Below are positions 7,920-16,364 of a stretch of DNA of 32,118 bases, in pieces; position 1 is the first letter of the stretch; the number at the start of each line of letters is the position of its first letter. Source of the stretch: Tannerellaceae bacterium (lineage in GTDB: Bacteria > Bacteroidota > Bacteroidia > Bacteroidales > Tannerellaceae); contig JAITGS010000006.1 of NCBI GenBank assembly GCA_031280435.1, positions 1 to 32,118 of the forward strand, written 5' to 3'. The position numbers were made by a program, and so were the translations under genes. Under the pieces are notes generated by a model that had not been told where the DNA came from, did no database searches, and was given only the letters and a program-made list of their open reading frames with translations.

Positions 7920-10283
7920 ATGAGTTTTATACATTCAAACGGTTATCAGAGGCGATATTGGCTGTGGGCTGCGTTGTCGGGCCTCTTCCTGCTGCCGTTT
8001 ATATCCATAGCTTTCGGACATATTACAAATCTTTTCGCAGGCGACCTTTACCTCTTCGGGATGGCTTCGCTAAGGGATTTCCTGCTGGTGCATACAGCAG
8101 TATTCGCCACGGCTGCGCTGGCATGTTTGCTTGCCGAGCTCAGGCGGAAGGCCGGGCTGAAGCGGGAGGAGCTCGCCCTGCAAAAAGCTAAGAACGAGAT
8201 CGACGACCTTGTCCGCCAAGACAACCAATATTCGCGCTCGGCCGAGATGCTGGCCTCCGATCAGCCGGCTCTGCGCATGAGCGGGGCCCACAATCTCTGC
8301 CTGCTTGTAGGGGCATATCCGGACAAGTACGGCAAGCCCGTGTTCGAACTCCTCTGTTATCACCTTCGAACCCTGACGGGCAAGCCGGAGTATAAGGATT
8401 GGACGGGCGACGAGATTCCGACCATGCTCGCAATGATGTTCGGCGCGGAAGCCTGCTGCTTCCCGAAGAGGTTCGGGGGAGAGTTGCAGGGAGCCGACTT
8501 TGCGGCGCTGCATGCGGCTAATCTGATGATGGAAGCGATCAGCCTGAGCAGGGCCAAGCTGCCGAAAGCCATACTTTGCAGTATAGATCTGCGGAAGGCC
8601 GACATGGCTTTCGTCGATCTGAGGTACATATCGCTCGAGGAGATCAGGCTCGACGAGGCTACCATGAATAATGCCGACATGACCCGGGCCTCGGTCTGCA
8701 ATTCCTCCTTCGAGAGGGCAAGCATGCACAGCCTGGAGCTCAACGGGGCCGGCTTTTCCGCAAGCCGTCTCGGAGGAGCCTCTTTAGTTGGCGCACGGAT
8801 GCGGAATACCTCCTGGAAGGGGGTCGATCTGACGGGAGCGGATCTGACCGGAGCCGACCTCACCCAGGCTCTCTTCGCAGGATCCACAATGACAGCCGTG
8901 CAGCTCGCAGACGCCAATCTGACGGAGGCAAGCTTCGAGCAGACGTCGCTCGACGAGGCCAACCTGAACGGAAGCAATCTGGCCTTCGCCAAGCTCTCCG
9001 GAGTATCGCTCCAAAAGGCCGGGCTACATAATACATATATGAAGGAAACAGACCTGAGCGCAGCCAATCTGTGCCTGGCATCACTTCAGGAGGCCGTCAT
9101 GGAGAAGGTTAATCTCGCCGGAGCCATGATGCAGCGCTCATGCCTGCGGGGGGCGAAGCTCACCGATGTCTATCTGGGCGGGGCAGACCTTAGGGAGGCC
9201 GAGCTCTCCGGCGCCCATCTCAACGGCGTCAACATCAGGGAGGCCAATCTACGGGGATTATGCATGGAGGATGCCCTGATAGAGAACAGTCCGCTCGACG
9301 GGGTCGTACTCATAGACTGCCGTATGAGCCGGACGCTGATAACAAATGCAGCCATGGAGCGGTGTACGCTCGAAGGAACAGTACTCGACAAGGCAGGACT
9401 GTCCGGAGCCAGGCTCACCGAAGCCGTGCTGCTGCGCACCAGCCTCAAGGGCGCAAGGCTCAACGGGGCGACGCTGAGCAGGGCATCGCTCGACAAGGCC
9501 TCCCTCGAAAATGCCGACCTCAGGAACGCATCGCTCACAGATGCATCAATGGAGGAGGCCAACCTAAGCGGAGCCGACTTGGAACATGCCGGCTTGGAGC
9601 GGGCATTCATGCTCAAAACCGTGATGAAAAAGGCGAATCTCAGGCAGGCTAACCTACGGCAGGCAAAGATGGAGCGGGCTACCCTCACCGAGGCATCGCT
9701 CGACAATGCAAACCTGGAGCAGGCCATAATGAGCCGGGCCAATCTCGAAAAGGCCATGCTCTGCAACGTTTATGCCGCCGGAGCGGAGATGGCTATCTGC
9801 AACCTGGCCGGAGCTAACCTCACCGGAGCCAACCTCACCGAGGCTAATCTCAACCGATCAATACTCACGGAGGCTAATCTCGAAAAGGCGGACTTCTCTA
9901 AAGCCAACTTAGAGAAGGCTAACCTCGAAAAGGCCGTCATGACCGAAGCCGTATTCAATCGCGCACAGCTCGGGGGCGCCGTCATCAACAACTCGTTCAT
10001 GAACCGCATGAGCTTGGTGGAGGCCGACCTGCACGAAGCCTCGCTGGAAAGAGCCTATCTCGTAGAGACCGATCTGCGGCAGGCCAATCTGCAATGGGCG
10101 AACCTCGTGTGGGCGAACCTGGAGAAGGCCAACCTCGCAGGAGCCAACCTCACCGGGGCAAATCTCAACGGAGCCAACCTCGTGGGCGCCAATCTGGAGA
10201 ACGCTATCCTGGAGAACGCCAACCTGAAGAACGCCAATCTTAAAACAGCCAACCTCAAAGGAACAATTCTCGAAAAGATATGA
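7920..10283 (+). CDS. Membrane-anchored giant pentapeptide-repeat protein
   Basis: The protein has 787 residues if started at 7920. An upstream in-frame ATG (7758) lies inside the 41-bp array and precedes the -7 element, so it is unlikely to be used. Two hydrophobic segments (about 12-34 and 52-73) anchor it in a membrane, followed by a charged helical stretch (about 75-105) and a globular linker. From about residue 187 to the end it is almost entirely pentapeptide repeats of the A(D/N)Lxx type, for example ADLTGADLT and ANLTGANLT, about 120 pentapeptides. Known pentapeptide proteins fold as a quadrilateral beta-helix with four pentapeptides per turn, so about 30 turns are expected. The stop overlaps the next start (ATGA), tying it to the SGNH protein. 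A scaffold role in envelope polymer modification is inferred; the exact function is unknown. Confidence 0.9.
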   Translation: MSFIHSNGYQRRYWLWAALSGLFLLPFISIAFGHITNLFAGDLYLFGMASLRDFLLVHTAVFATAALACLLAELRRKAGLKREELALQKAKNEIDDLVRQDNQYSRSAEMLASDQPALRMSGAHNLCLLVGAYPDKYGKPVFELLCYHLRTLTGKPEYKDWTGDEIPTMLAMMFGAEACCFPKRFGGELQGADFAALHAANLMMEAISLSRAKLPKAILCSIDLRKADMAFVDLRYISLEEIRLDEATMNNADMTRASVCNSSFERASMHSLELNGAGFSASRLGGASLVGARMRNTSWKGVDLTGADLTGADLTQALFAGSTMTAVQLADANLTEASFEQTSLDEANLNGSNLAFAKLSGVSLQKAGLHNTYMKETDLSAANLCLASLQEAVMEKVNLAGAMMQRSCLRGAKLTDVYLGGADLREAELSGAHLNGVNIREANLRGLCMEDALIENSPLDGVVLIDCRMSRTLITNAAMERCTLEGTVLDKAGLSGARLTEAVLLRTSLKGARLNGATLSRASLDKASLENADLRNASLTDASMEEANLSGADLEHAGLERAFMLKTVMKKANLRQANLRQAKMERATLTEASLDNANLEQAIMSRANLEKAMLCNVYAAGAEMAICNLAGANLTGANLTEANLNRSILTEANLEKADFSKANLEKANLEKAVMTEAVFNRAQLGGAVINNSFMNRMSLVEADLHEASLERAYLVETDLRQANLQWANLVWANLEKANLAGANLTGANLNGANLVGANLENAILENANLKNANLKTANLKGTILEKI

Positions 10284-11725
10284 AGAACGATTATATGATA
10301 CGCCTGCTCGCACTGCTCGCAATAGTTTTTGCAGCCTGCACAGGCCTCTATTTCCTCCCCGACCAAGCTTTCGGGATCAAGATAAAGCGAGTGGATCTGC
10401 TGTCGGCTCTCAGGAGCGATGCGCATGTTCGCGACAGCCGCATGGAAGCCCTCAGGGCAGAGCTGGCCGAGGCCGAAGCTCCTGCGACCGACTCCCCGGC
10501 CTCCATGAGCCTCGCCGATTCCTCCGCCGAAGTCGACTCCATCGCCTTAGCCATAGCCCTCAGGGACTCCATCACCAAAGATATGGCCGGGATAGCCGCA
10601 GCCGACCACAAGGGCGAGCGCATAGAAGACTACTCCGAGGGCCATAACGGCCTGCACCGCTTCTTCGCCGCACTGAACAGCAGCCGCACGCGACCGGTCA
10701 GGATAGCCTTCGTAGGAGATTCCTTCGTGGAAGGCGACATACTCACGGCCGGCCTGCGCAACTCCCTCCAGCAATCCTTCGGCGGCAGGGGCGTAGGCTT
10801 CGTTCCGGTCACATCCGAAGCCGCCCGGTACAGGAGCACCGTGTCTATGACAGCCGCAGGCTGGAAAACCATCTCCATACTTACCGACAAGGCCAATTCC
10901 TTCATCCTCTCCGGCCTTATTTTTGAGCCTGAAGAGGAAAATCCCTCCATAAAGTTCAAGTTGGGAACCATGTATGCAGCCATCCGCAGGGCCGGCTCGC
11001 TTCAGCTCATCTACGACAGAAATGTTGCCACATCCGTGCATCTGTCCTGCAACGCCATTGCCGATACCTCCCTGCAACTGCCGCCTGCCGACGGGATAAG
11101 CGCCTGCACGCTCCGGGGCGACAGCATATCCTCCGGCACCATCACCTTCGAGCAGGGCGACGGCTTCCGCGCACTCGGCATAGTGCTGGAGGATGAGACG
11201 GGCGTCTCGGTAGACAACCTGGCTCTGCGCGGGCACTCCGGGCTCATGTGGACCAAGCTCGACGAACAGACTTGCAGCCGCTGGAACGCCATCCGCCCCT
11301 ACGACCTCATCATCCTGCAATACGGCCTCAACGTGGCTACCGAGGAGGTACTCGATTACAGCTGGTACCGCGGCCGCATGTGCGAGTCCATCGCCCGCGT
11401 CAGGCAGTGCTTCCCGGAGGCCGACCTGCTGCTGCTCGGCGTATCCGACAGGGCCAACCGCTACGACGGCTCCTTCGCCACCATGCCGGCCGTGCTCGCC
11501 CTCCTCAATGCCCAGCGGAAGATAGCCGTGCGTATGCAAATTCCCTTTTGGAACACATTCGGAGCGATGGGAGGCGAAAACAGCATGCTCGCCTACGTGG
11601 ACAAGGGCTGGGCGGGCAAGGACTACACGCACCTCTCCTTCCGCGGCGGACAGGAGCTCGCCTCCGCACTTGTCAAATCCTTGTTGAACGAAAAGAAACA
11701 ATACGAGGGCGGGAATGACCGGTAG
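10280..11725 (+). CDS. SGNH/GDSL-type hydrolase or acyltransferase, membrane-anchored
   Basis: The 481-residue protein has an N-terminal hydrophobic segment (about 7-27). It contains FAAC with cysteine 20, so it is either a membrane anchor or a weak lipobox. An Ala/Ser-rich linker follows to about 120. The SGNH fold starts at VRIAFVGDSF with nucleophile S148. The third block is YGLN (N351), retaining Asn but not the usual GxND, and the final block is DYTH with D448 and H451. SGNH proteins of this kind act with MBOAT proteins in O-acetylation of envelope polymers (AlgI/AlgJ, PatA/PatB families). The start codon overlaps the pentapeptide stop by 4 bp, indicating translational coupling. Substrate is not evident. 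Confidence 0.87.
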   Translation: MKNDYMIRLLALLAIVFAACTGLYFLPDQAFGIKIKRVDLLSALRSDAHVRDSRMEALRAELAEAEAPATDSPASMSLADSSAEVDSIALAIALRDSITKDMAGIAAADHKGERIEDYSEGHNGLHRFFAALNSSRTRPVRIAFVGDSFVEGDILTAGLRNSLQQSFGGRGVGFVPVTSEAARYRSTVSMTAAGWKTISILTDKANSFILSGLIFEPEEENPSIKFKLGTMYAAIRRAGSLQLIYDRNVATSVHLSCNAIADTSLQLPPADGISACTLRGDSISSGTITFEQGDGFRALGIVLEDETGVSVDNLALRGHSGLMWTKLDEQTCSRWNAIRPYDLIILQYGLNVATEEVLDYSWYRGRMCESIARVRQCFPEADLLLLGVSDRANRYDGSFATMPAVLALLNAQRKIAVRMQIPFWNTFGAMGGENSMLAYVDKGWAGKDYTHLSFRGGQELASALVKSLLNEKKQYEGGNDR

Positions 11726-11797
11726 CTCCCCCAAAAATCATCAACCCCAAATGACTTATATGCAATGAAAAACCTTGTTGCAGCGGAAAACCGCGAC

Positions 11798-12442
11798 ATG
11801 GTTCCAAGGAACCGCGACATGGTTCCAAGGAACTCCGGCATGGTTCCAAGGAACCGCGACATGGTTCCAAGGAACTGCGTCATGGTTCCAGGGAACTCCG
11901 TCATGGTTCTTAGGAACTCCGCCATAGTTCCAAGGAACCGCGGCATGGTTCCAAGGAACTCCGGCATGGTTCTTAGGAACTCCGGCATGGTTCTTAGGAA
12001 CTCCGGCATGGTTCCAGGGAACCGCGACATGGTTCCAAGGAACCGCGACATGGTTCCAGGGACCCGCGACATGGTTCCAAGGAACCGCGACATGGTTCCA
12101 GGGAACTCCGTCATGGTTCTTAGGAACTCCGGCATGGTTCCAGGGAACCGCGACATGGTTCCAAGGAACCGCGACATGGTTCCAAGGAACTCCGGCATGG
12201 TTCCAAGGAACCGCGACATGGTTCCAAGGAACCGTGACGTTGTAGCCGGCAACCGCGGCGTTGTAGCCGGCAACCGCGGCGTTGTAGCCAGCAACCGTGA
12301 CGTTGTAGCCGGCAACCGTGACGTTTTAGCCGGCAACCGTGACGTTGTAGCCGGCAACCGCGGCGTTGTAGCCGGCAACTGTGGCGGGGTTGCCGAATAC
12401 CGTGGCGGGGTTGCCGAATACCGCGGCGGGGTTGCCGACAAC
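11798..12442. repeat. 21-bp tandem array, about 31 units in three sequence blocks
   Basis: Units of exactly 21 bp repeat without a phase break. Block one (about 21 units) has the dyad GGTTCCAAGGAACC with variants such as GGTTCTTAGGAACT. Block two (about 7 units) changes to GTTGTAGCCGGCAAC. Block three (about 3 units) changes to GGGGTTGCCGAATACCG. As 21 is a multiple of three, frames stay open on both strands: plus-strand reading gives a heptapeptide MVPRNRD-like repeat, and a 292-residue frame also stays open on the minus strand (11623-12501). The array fills most of the gap between the two SGNH genes. The promoter at 12474 lies after it, so it is probably not translated with the downstream gene. 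Confidence 0.95.
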
Positions 12443-12473
12443 GATTCGAGGGTATTTGGCCTTTGCCGGAAAA

Positions 12474-12481
12474 TATCTTTG
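12474..12481 (+). promoter_or_regulatory. -7 promoter element of the second SGNH gene
   Basis: TATCTTTG is a perfect TAnnTTTG match 30 bp before the ATG at 12512. Two TTTG sequences occur just upstream (12455 and 12462) but closer than the usual spacing. The element lies between the 21-bp array and the signal-peptide start. Confidence 0.65.
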
Positions 12482-12511
12482 TCTATAAACATAAACTCCA
12501 TATTCTATACG

Positions 12512-13837
12512 ATGAACAGAAACAGATTTAGCGCCCTTTGCAGGGCTCTTGCCCTTGTGGCCATAGCTTTCGTCTGTGTATCTCCGAAGGCTATGGCCGA
12601 TGAGAAGCCCGGCACCTTTACATTTGCAGTCGATTCGCTTTGCTCCGTGAGCGATCCGCATGGGGCTATGGCCGGCTTTTATCGCGAGCTGAGCGAGCTG
12701 GAAGCCGGCAAGGATACCGTCATTAACATTGTGCACATAGGCGATTCTCATATACAGGCCGGCTTCCTTAGCGGGCGCACCATGCGTATGCTGCAAAACC
12801 GCTACGGCAATGCCGGGCGCGGATGGATTGCTCCGCTGCGCATCAGCCGCACGAACGAGCCCGACGACTATTTCATCAGGACACTGGTGAAGGAATGGAC
12901 GGTAGGCCGATGCATACAGCCCCGCCCGCGATGCGACTTCGGCCTCGGCGGCACGGGCCTGCTGACCGAATCGCCTTTCGTGAACTTCGACCTGATTATC
13001 ACCCCGCTCAACGGCTTGGGATTCTCGTACAATCAGGTGGTGGCCTATCGCGGCGAGAAGGCCGCGCCCCTCCTTCCCGGAGGATTGCTGCGCGATTCGT
13101 CGACGGTGAAGACCGCCGCACATCCCCAGCTGCGCATGGCCACGGATACCATACGCCTGCCCTATTGCGTCGACAGCCTTCAGCTGCAATCCACGCGCCG
13201 CAAGCCCGGATCCGACTCCCTGCTGCCCGACGCCTCCTTCCGCAACCTCTACTTCGGATTCAGCCTCTCGAACGGCCGCCCCGGCCTGCTCTATCATGCC
13301 ATCGGTACCAATGGAGCTACCTTCGGACACTATGCCCGCGAGCAGTTCGTCGGCCGCATTGCATCCCTCCGGCCCTCGCTGCTGATCGTCTCGCTCGGAA
13401 CGAACGACAGCTTCGGGAGAGGTTTCAACACGGCGGACTTTGAGCGAAACGTCGGCGCTTTCCTCGACCTTGTTGAGAAATACATGCCGGGCGCGGCGGT
13501 GATGCTCGTCACCCCGCCCGAATGTTACCGCCGCACGGTGGTGAACAAGAAGCGCAGCTACATTCGCAACGAGCGCATAGAGCTGGTTGCCCGGTCGCTC
13601 GCAGGGATAGCCGACAAACGCCGCCTGGCCTGCTGGGACTTCTTCGCCGCCACCGGAGGCAAGAACTCCAACAAGGCGTGGTTTTCGGGCGGATGGATGA
13701 GCCGCGACCGCATACACTTCTCCCGCGAGGCATATTACAGGCAAGGCGCCATGCTATACAGGGCCATTGTCGCTCCAACCTTTGTACCGGACTCCGGTTC
13801 TATTGCACCTGCCCCCGGCGATGAGCAGAATAATTGA
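12512..13837 (+). CDS. Exported SGNH/GDSL-type hydrolase
   Basis: The start at 12512 gives 441 residues with a clear signal peptide (basic n-region, hydrophobic core, likely cleavage after AMA at 27-29). The same frame is open upstream through the 21-bp array to 11765, but the promoter at 12474 and the signal peptide argue against that 249-residue extension. All SGNH blocks are present: HIGDSHIQ with nucleophile S79, LGTND with G296 and N298, and DRIH with D399 and H402. It should act in the periplasm as an esterase or acyltransferase. The 3' end overlaps the MBOAT gene by 17 bp, a typical pairing for O-acetylation of polysaccharide or peptidoglycan. The substrate cannot be told. Confidence 0.9.
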   Translation: MNRNRFSALCRALALVAIAFVCVSPKAMADEKPGTFTFAVDSLCSVSDPHGAMAGFYRELSELEAGKDTVINIVHIGDSHIQAGFLSGRTMRMLQNRYGNAGRGWIAPLRISRTNEPDDYFIRTLVKEWTVGRCIQPRPRCDFGLGGTGLLTESPFVNFDLIITPLNGLGFSYNQVVAYRGEKAAPLLPGGLLRDSSTVKTAAHPQLRMATDTIRLPYCVDSLQLQSTRRKPGSDSLLPDASFRNLYFGFSLSNGRPGLLYHAIGTNGATFGHYAREQFVGRIASLRPSLLIVSLGTNDSFGRGFNTADFERNVGAFLDLVEKYMPGAAVMLVTPPECYRRTVVNKKRSYIRNERIELVARSLAGIADKRRLACWDFFAATGGKNSNKAWFSGGWMSRDRIHFSREAYYRQGAMLYRAIVAPTFVPDSGSIAPAPGDEQNN

Positions 13838-15335
13838 GCAACTGACCTACGATCCCGGGGCGCCCATGCTATTCGGCAGCGGGCTCTTCCTCTTCGTATT
13901 CACAGCTTTCCTCGTCGTATATCTGCTGCTGCGCAAGAATACTACGGGCAGGCTCCTCTACGTGGCGGCCTTCTCCCTTTACTTTTATTATAAGAGCAGC
14001 GGGCTGTGGTTTGCCCTCCTGCTGATAACGGCCACGTCGGACTTCATCATAGGCGGGCGCATGCACCGAACGGCCTCCGTTGCCGCCCGCAAGGCCTTGG
14101 TTGTGCTGAGCCTGGCGGTGAACCTCGGCATGCTGGCCTACTTCAAGTATTATAATTTTCTGGTCGATATGATTTGCGGATTGATTGGCGAGGCCGGTCG
14201 GCTGCTTGGTGTGGAAAGCCTTGCGAATCTTGCTCCGCTGCACTACGATATCTTCCTTCCGGTCGGAGTATCCTTCTTTACCTTTCAATCCATCAGCTAT
14301 ATACTCGACCTTTACCGCAGGCGCATAGAGCCCGTCGGCAAGTGGATAGACTACCTTTTCTTCGTATCCTTCTTCCCCCAGCTCGTAGCCGGGCCCATCA
14401 TCCGCGCCCGCGACTTCATCCCGCAGATTCGCCGGCGCCCTGAGGTGAGCCGCGAGGAGTTCGGCGAGGGCCTATTCCTCGTTGTATGCGGCCTGCTGAA
14501 AAAGGGAGTGATCTCGGACTATATCAGCCTCAACTTTGTGGATCGCATCTTCGACGCTCCGACCCTCTACACCGGGCTGGAGAACCTGATAGGCGTCTAC
14601 GGATATGCCTTGCAGATCTACTGCGACTTCTCCGGATACTCCGACATGGCCATAGGAATTGCTCTGCTCCTGGGCTTCCGCTTCAACATCAACTTCGATT
14701 CGCCCTACTGCTCGGCCACCATAACCGAGTTCTGGCGCCGATGGCACATCTCCCTCTCCTCATGGCTGAAGGACTACCTGTATATCTCTCTGGGAGGCAA
14801 CCGCAGGGGTAGGATCCGCACTTATGTGAACCTGATGATTACCATGCTCCTCGGCGGCCTCTGGCATGGAGCCTCCTTCCGCTTCATCTTGTGGGGAGGC
14901 CTCCACGGCGTATCGCTGGCCGTGCACAAGTGGGCTATGAGCCGCTTCCCGAGAGCCTTCAAAGCCGACGGCGCTCAGATGCCCCTCTGGCGAAAGCTGG
15001 CGGGCATACTGCTGACCTTCCACCTCGTATGCCTGGGCTGGATATTCTTCAGGGCTCCCTCCGCGAGCATCGGCTTCGATGTGCTGAAACAAATCTTCAC
15101 CGCCTTCCACCCCGAAGTCTTCCTCCAGTTCGTAGGCGGATATCCCACGGTCAGCCTGCTGATGCTCGCCGGCTTCCTGTTCCACTTCATGCCCCGCCGC
15201 CTCGACCTCGGCCTCCGGAGCATAGTAACCCGCTCCCCGCTGATCGTTCAGGCCCTCATCCTGGTAGCGGTGATATTCATCCTGGTGCAGATGAAGAGCG
15301 CCGGCGTCCAGCCCTTCATCTACTTCCAGTTCTAA
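13821..15335 (+). CDS. MBOAT family O-acyltransferase (AlgI/PatA/DltB-like)
   Basis: The start at 13821 gives a 504-residue multi-pass membrane protein; an earlier in-frame ATG at 13767 lies inside the SGNH gene and adds 18 residues not needed for the family. The conserved MBOAT region reads GGLWHGASF with the probable catalytic H349, and a second conserved histidine is H362 (GGLHG). Other family signatures include the segments YCDFSGYSDMAIG and TEFWRRWHISLS. These enzymes move acyl groups across the inner membrane for transfer to extracytoplasmic polymers by a partner such as an SGNH protein. The 17-bp overlap with the upstream SGNH gene supports a joint function. Confidence 0.95.
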   Translation: MSRIIEQLTYDPGAPMLFGSGLFLFVFTAFLVVYLLLRKNTTGRLLYVAAFSLYFYYKSSGLWFALLLITATSDFIIGGRMHRTASVAARKALVVLSLAVNLGMLAYFKYYNFLVDMICGLIGEAGRLLGVESLANLAPLHYDIFLPVGVSFFTFQSISYILDLYRRRIEPVGKWIDYLFFVSFFPQLVAGPIIRARDFIPQIRRRPEVSREEFGEGLFLVVCGLLKKGVISDYISLNFVDRIFDAPTLYTGLENLIGVYGYALQIYCDFSGYSDMAIGIALLLGFRFNINFDSPYCSATITEFWRRWHISLSSWLKDYLYISLGGNRRGRIRTYVNLMITMLLGGLWHGASFRFILWGGLHGVSLAVHKWAMSRFPRAFKADGAQMPLWRKLAGILLTFHLVCLGWIFFRAPSASIGFDVLKQIFTAFHPEVFLQFVGGYPTVSLLMLAGFLFHFMPRRLDLGLRSIVTRSPLIVQALILVAVIFILVQMKSAGVQPFIYFQF

Positions 15336-15477
15336 AGGATCGGCAGTGATAGATGAGCGCTAATCCGAAAGTGACGGCAGGTGGATGCGGTATGGCAAGA
15401 GGGTGAAGCTGAGATATAGAAAGGTATTTAGAGAAGATTCGGAATCGGGAACAATACTGCCGGTCGGAAATATTCCT

Positions 15478-15485
15478 TATCTTCG
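15478..15485 (+). promoter_or_regulatory. Weak -7-like element before the antitoxin/PIN pair
   Basis: TATCTTCG differs from TAnnTTTG at one position and lies 30 bp before the ATG at 15516. No -33 element is evident. The rest of 15336-15515 shows nothing recognisable. Confidence 0.3.
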
Positions 15486-15515
15486 GGATGTAATATAAAT
15501 TCAAAGCACGGAATT

Positions 15516-15722
15516 ATGATAGTAGAACAAATAAATGACGAAATTTTGATACGTGTCTCTTCTGACATAGACAGAGAAGATATACAGCGCATCATTGATC
15601 TTTTCAACCTAAAAGAAGCGACAGCAAAAAGCATTGCCACGCAGGAAGATATAGATAATCTTGCAGAAGAAGTCCAACGTGGCTGGTGGGCCGCAAACCG
15701 TAGCCGTTTCCTAAGCGAATGA
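15516..15722 (+). CDS. Small antitoxin-like protein partnered with a PIN-domain protein
   Basis: This 68-residue protein has a short N-terminal strand-like part (MIVEQINDEILIRV) and a helical, charged remainder ending in EEVQRGWWAANRSRF. It matches no DNA-binding fold I can name with certainty. Its stop overlaps the start of the PIN gene by 4 bp (ATGA), the usual antitoxin-first arrangement of type II toxin-antitoxin modules. The antitoxin role is therefore inferred from context. The pair is less GC-rich than the preceding operon, as is common for mobile modules. Confidence 0.7.
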   Translation: MIVEQINDEILIRVSSDIDREDIQRIIDLFNLKEATAKSIATQEDIDNLAEEVQRGWWAANRSRFLSE

Positions 15723-16144
15723 CAGCGGTTGTAGTTGATACAAATATTGTTTTTAGCGCAATAATCGGTCGAAGAAGCAGGATTGCCGAAATCCTGATAA
15801 GCTCGCAAAATATCCGGTTTTATACAAGCGATTATATGTTTGACGAACTTAAAACGCATCATGGAAAACTCAAAAAGGTTTCCGGCATGAGTGATAAGGA
15901 TATAGATATTGCCAAATATGAACTCTTCAAATACATTCATTTCGTTACACTGGAAACAATACCAAAGCTATATTGGCGACAAGCAGAGCCATTAGTAGCA
16001 GATATAGATATTAAAGATCTGCCTTTTGTTGCATTGTCGCTGTATTTAGATGCATATTTATGGACGGGTGATAAACCACTTTATGCCGGTCTTAAAGCCA
16101 AAGGTTTTTGCAATGTTATATCTACCGGCGAATTCAAACCATAA
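15719..16144 (+). CDS. PIN-domain ribonuclease (probable type II toxin)
   Basis: The 141-residue protein fits a single PIN domain. The acidic active-site set is visible: D7 in VVDTN, E43 in FDELK, D97 or D100 in the DIDIKD stretch, and D118 in WTGDK. PIN toxins such as VapC cleave tRNA or other RNA and are held inactive by the partner protein. The start overlaps the upstream small gene by 4 bp. The RNA target is unknown, and the gene could also be a solitary regulator fixed in the chromosome. It lies between an envelope locus and the tig-clp genes, which gives no functional hint. Confidence 0.85.
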   Translation: MTAVVVDTNIVFSAIIGRRSRIAEILISSQNIRFYTSDYMFDELKTHHGKLKKVSGMSDKDIDIAKYELFKYIHFVTLETIPKLYWRQAEPLVADIDIKDLPFVALSLYLDAYLWTGDKPLYAGLKAKGFCNVISTGEFKP

Positions 16145-16287
16145 TCGTTTTTCAGACAAGAAAGGCACGAGCTTACTCCCCAAACGGTTCTCGCAAGCCG
16201 TTTACAGATTGTAATCCGGCAAAATTGATTCATGCTTCTACACATTATATAGATACTATATATGCAGGCCTGTGGTATAGATCGTTT

Positions 16288-16319
16288 TTTGTAGAAACAA
16301 AAGAATACATATATATTTG
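16288..16319 (+). promoter_or_regulatory. Promoter of tig
   Basis: TTTG (16288-16291), a 20-bp spacer and TATATTTG (16312-16319) match the Bacteroidota -33/-7 promoter consensus in both sequence and spacing. Transcription would begin near 16326 and leave a leader of about 40 nt before the ATG at 16365. This is the best promoter match in the window. Confidence 0.8.
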
Positions 16320-16364
16320 CTCCCCTTTATTTAGAGTCCTATTAAACAAATCAATAATAATATA

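Noticed and set aside
11798-12442. Plasmid-type iterons or a replication origin
   Set aside because: Unit size fits iterons, but there is no rep, dnaA or partition gene nearby, units change sequence between blocks, and the neighbours are chromosomal.
11623-12501. 292-residue minus-strand ORF across the 21-bp array
   Set aside because: The repeat length is a multiple of three, which keeps all its frames open; there is no domain, promoter or start context.
11765-12511. N-terminal 249-residue extension of the second SGNH protein
   Set aside because: It consists wholly of the 21-bp array and upstream sequence, precedes a good -7 element at 12474, and is followed by a typical signal peptide at 12512.
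12326-13744. 472-residue minus-strand ORF over the second SGNH gene
   Set aside because: The plus-strand frame has all SGNH motifs and a signal peptide; the minus frame is a compositional shadow.
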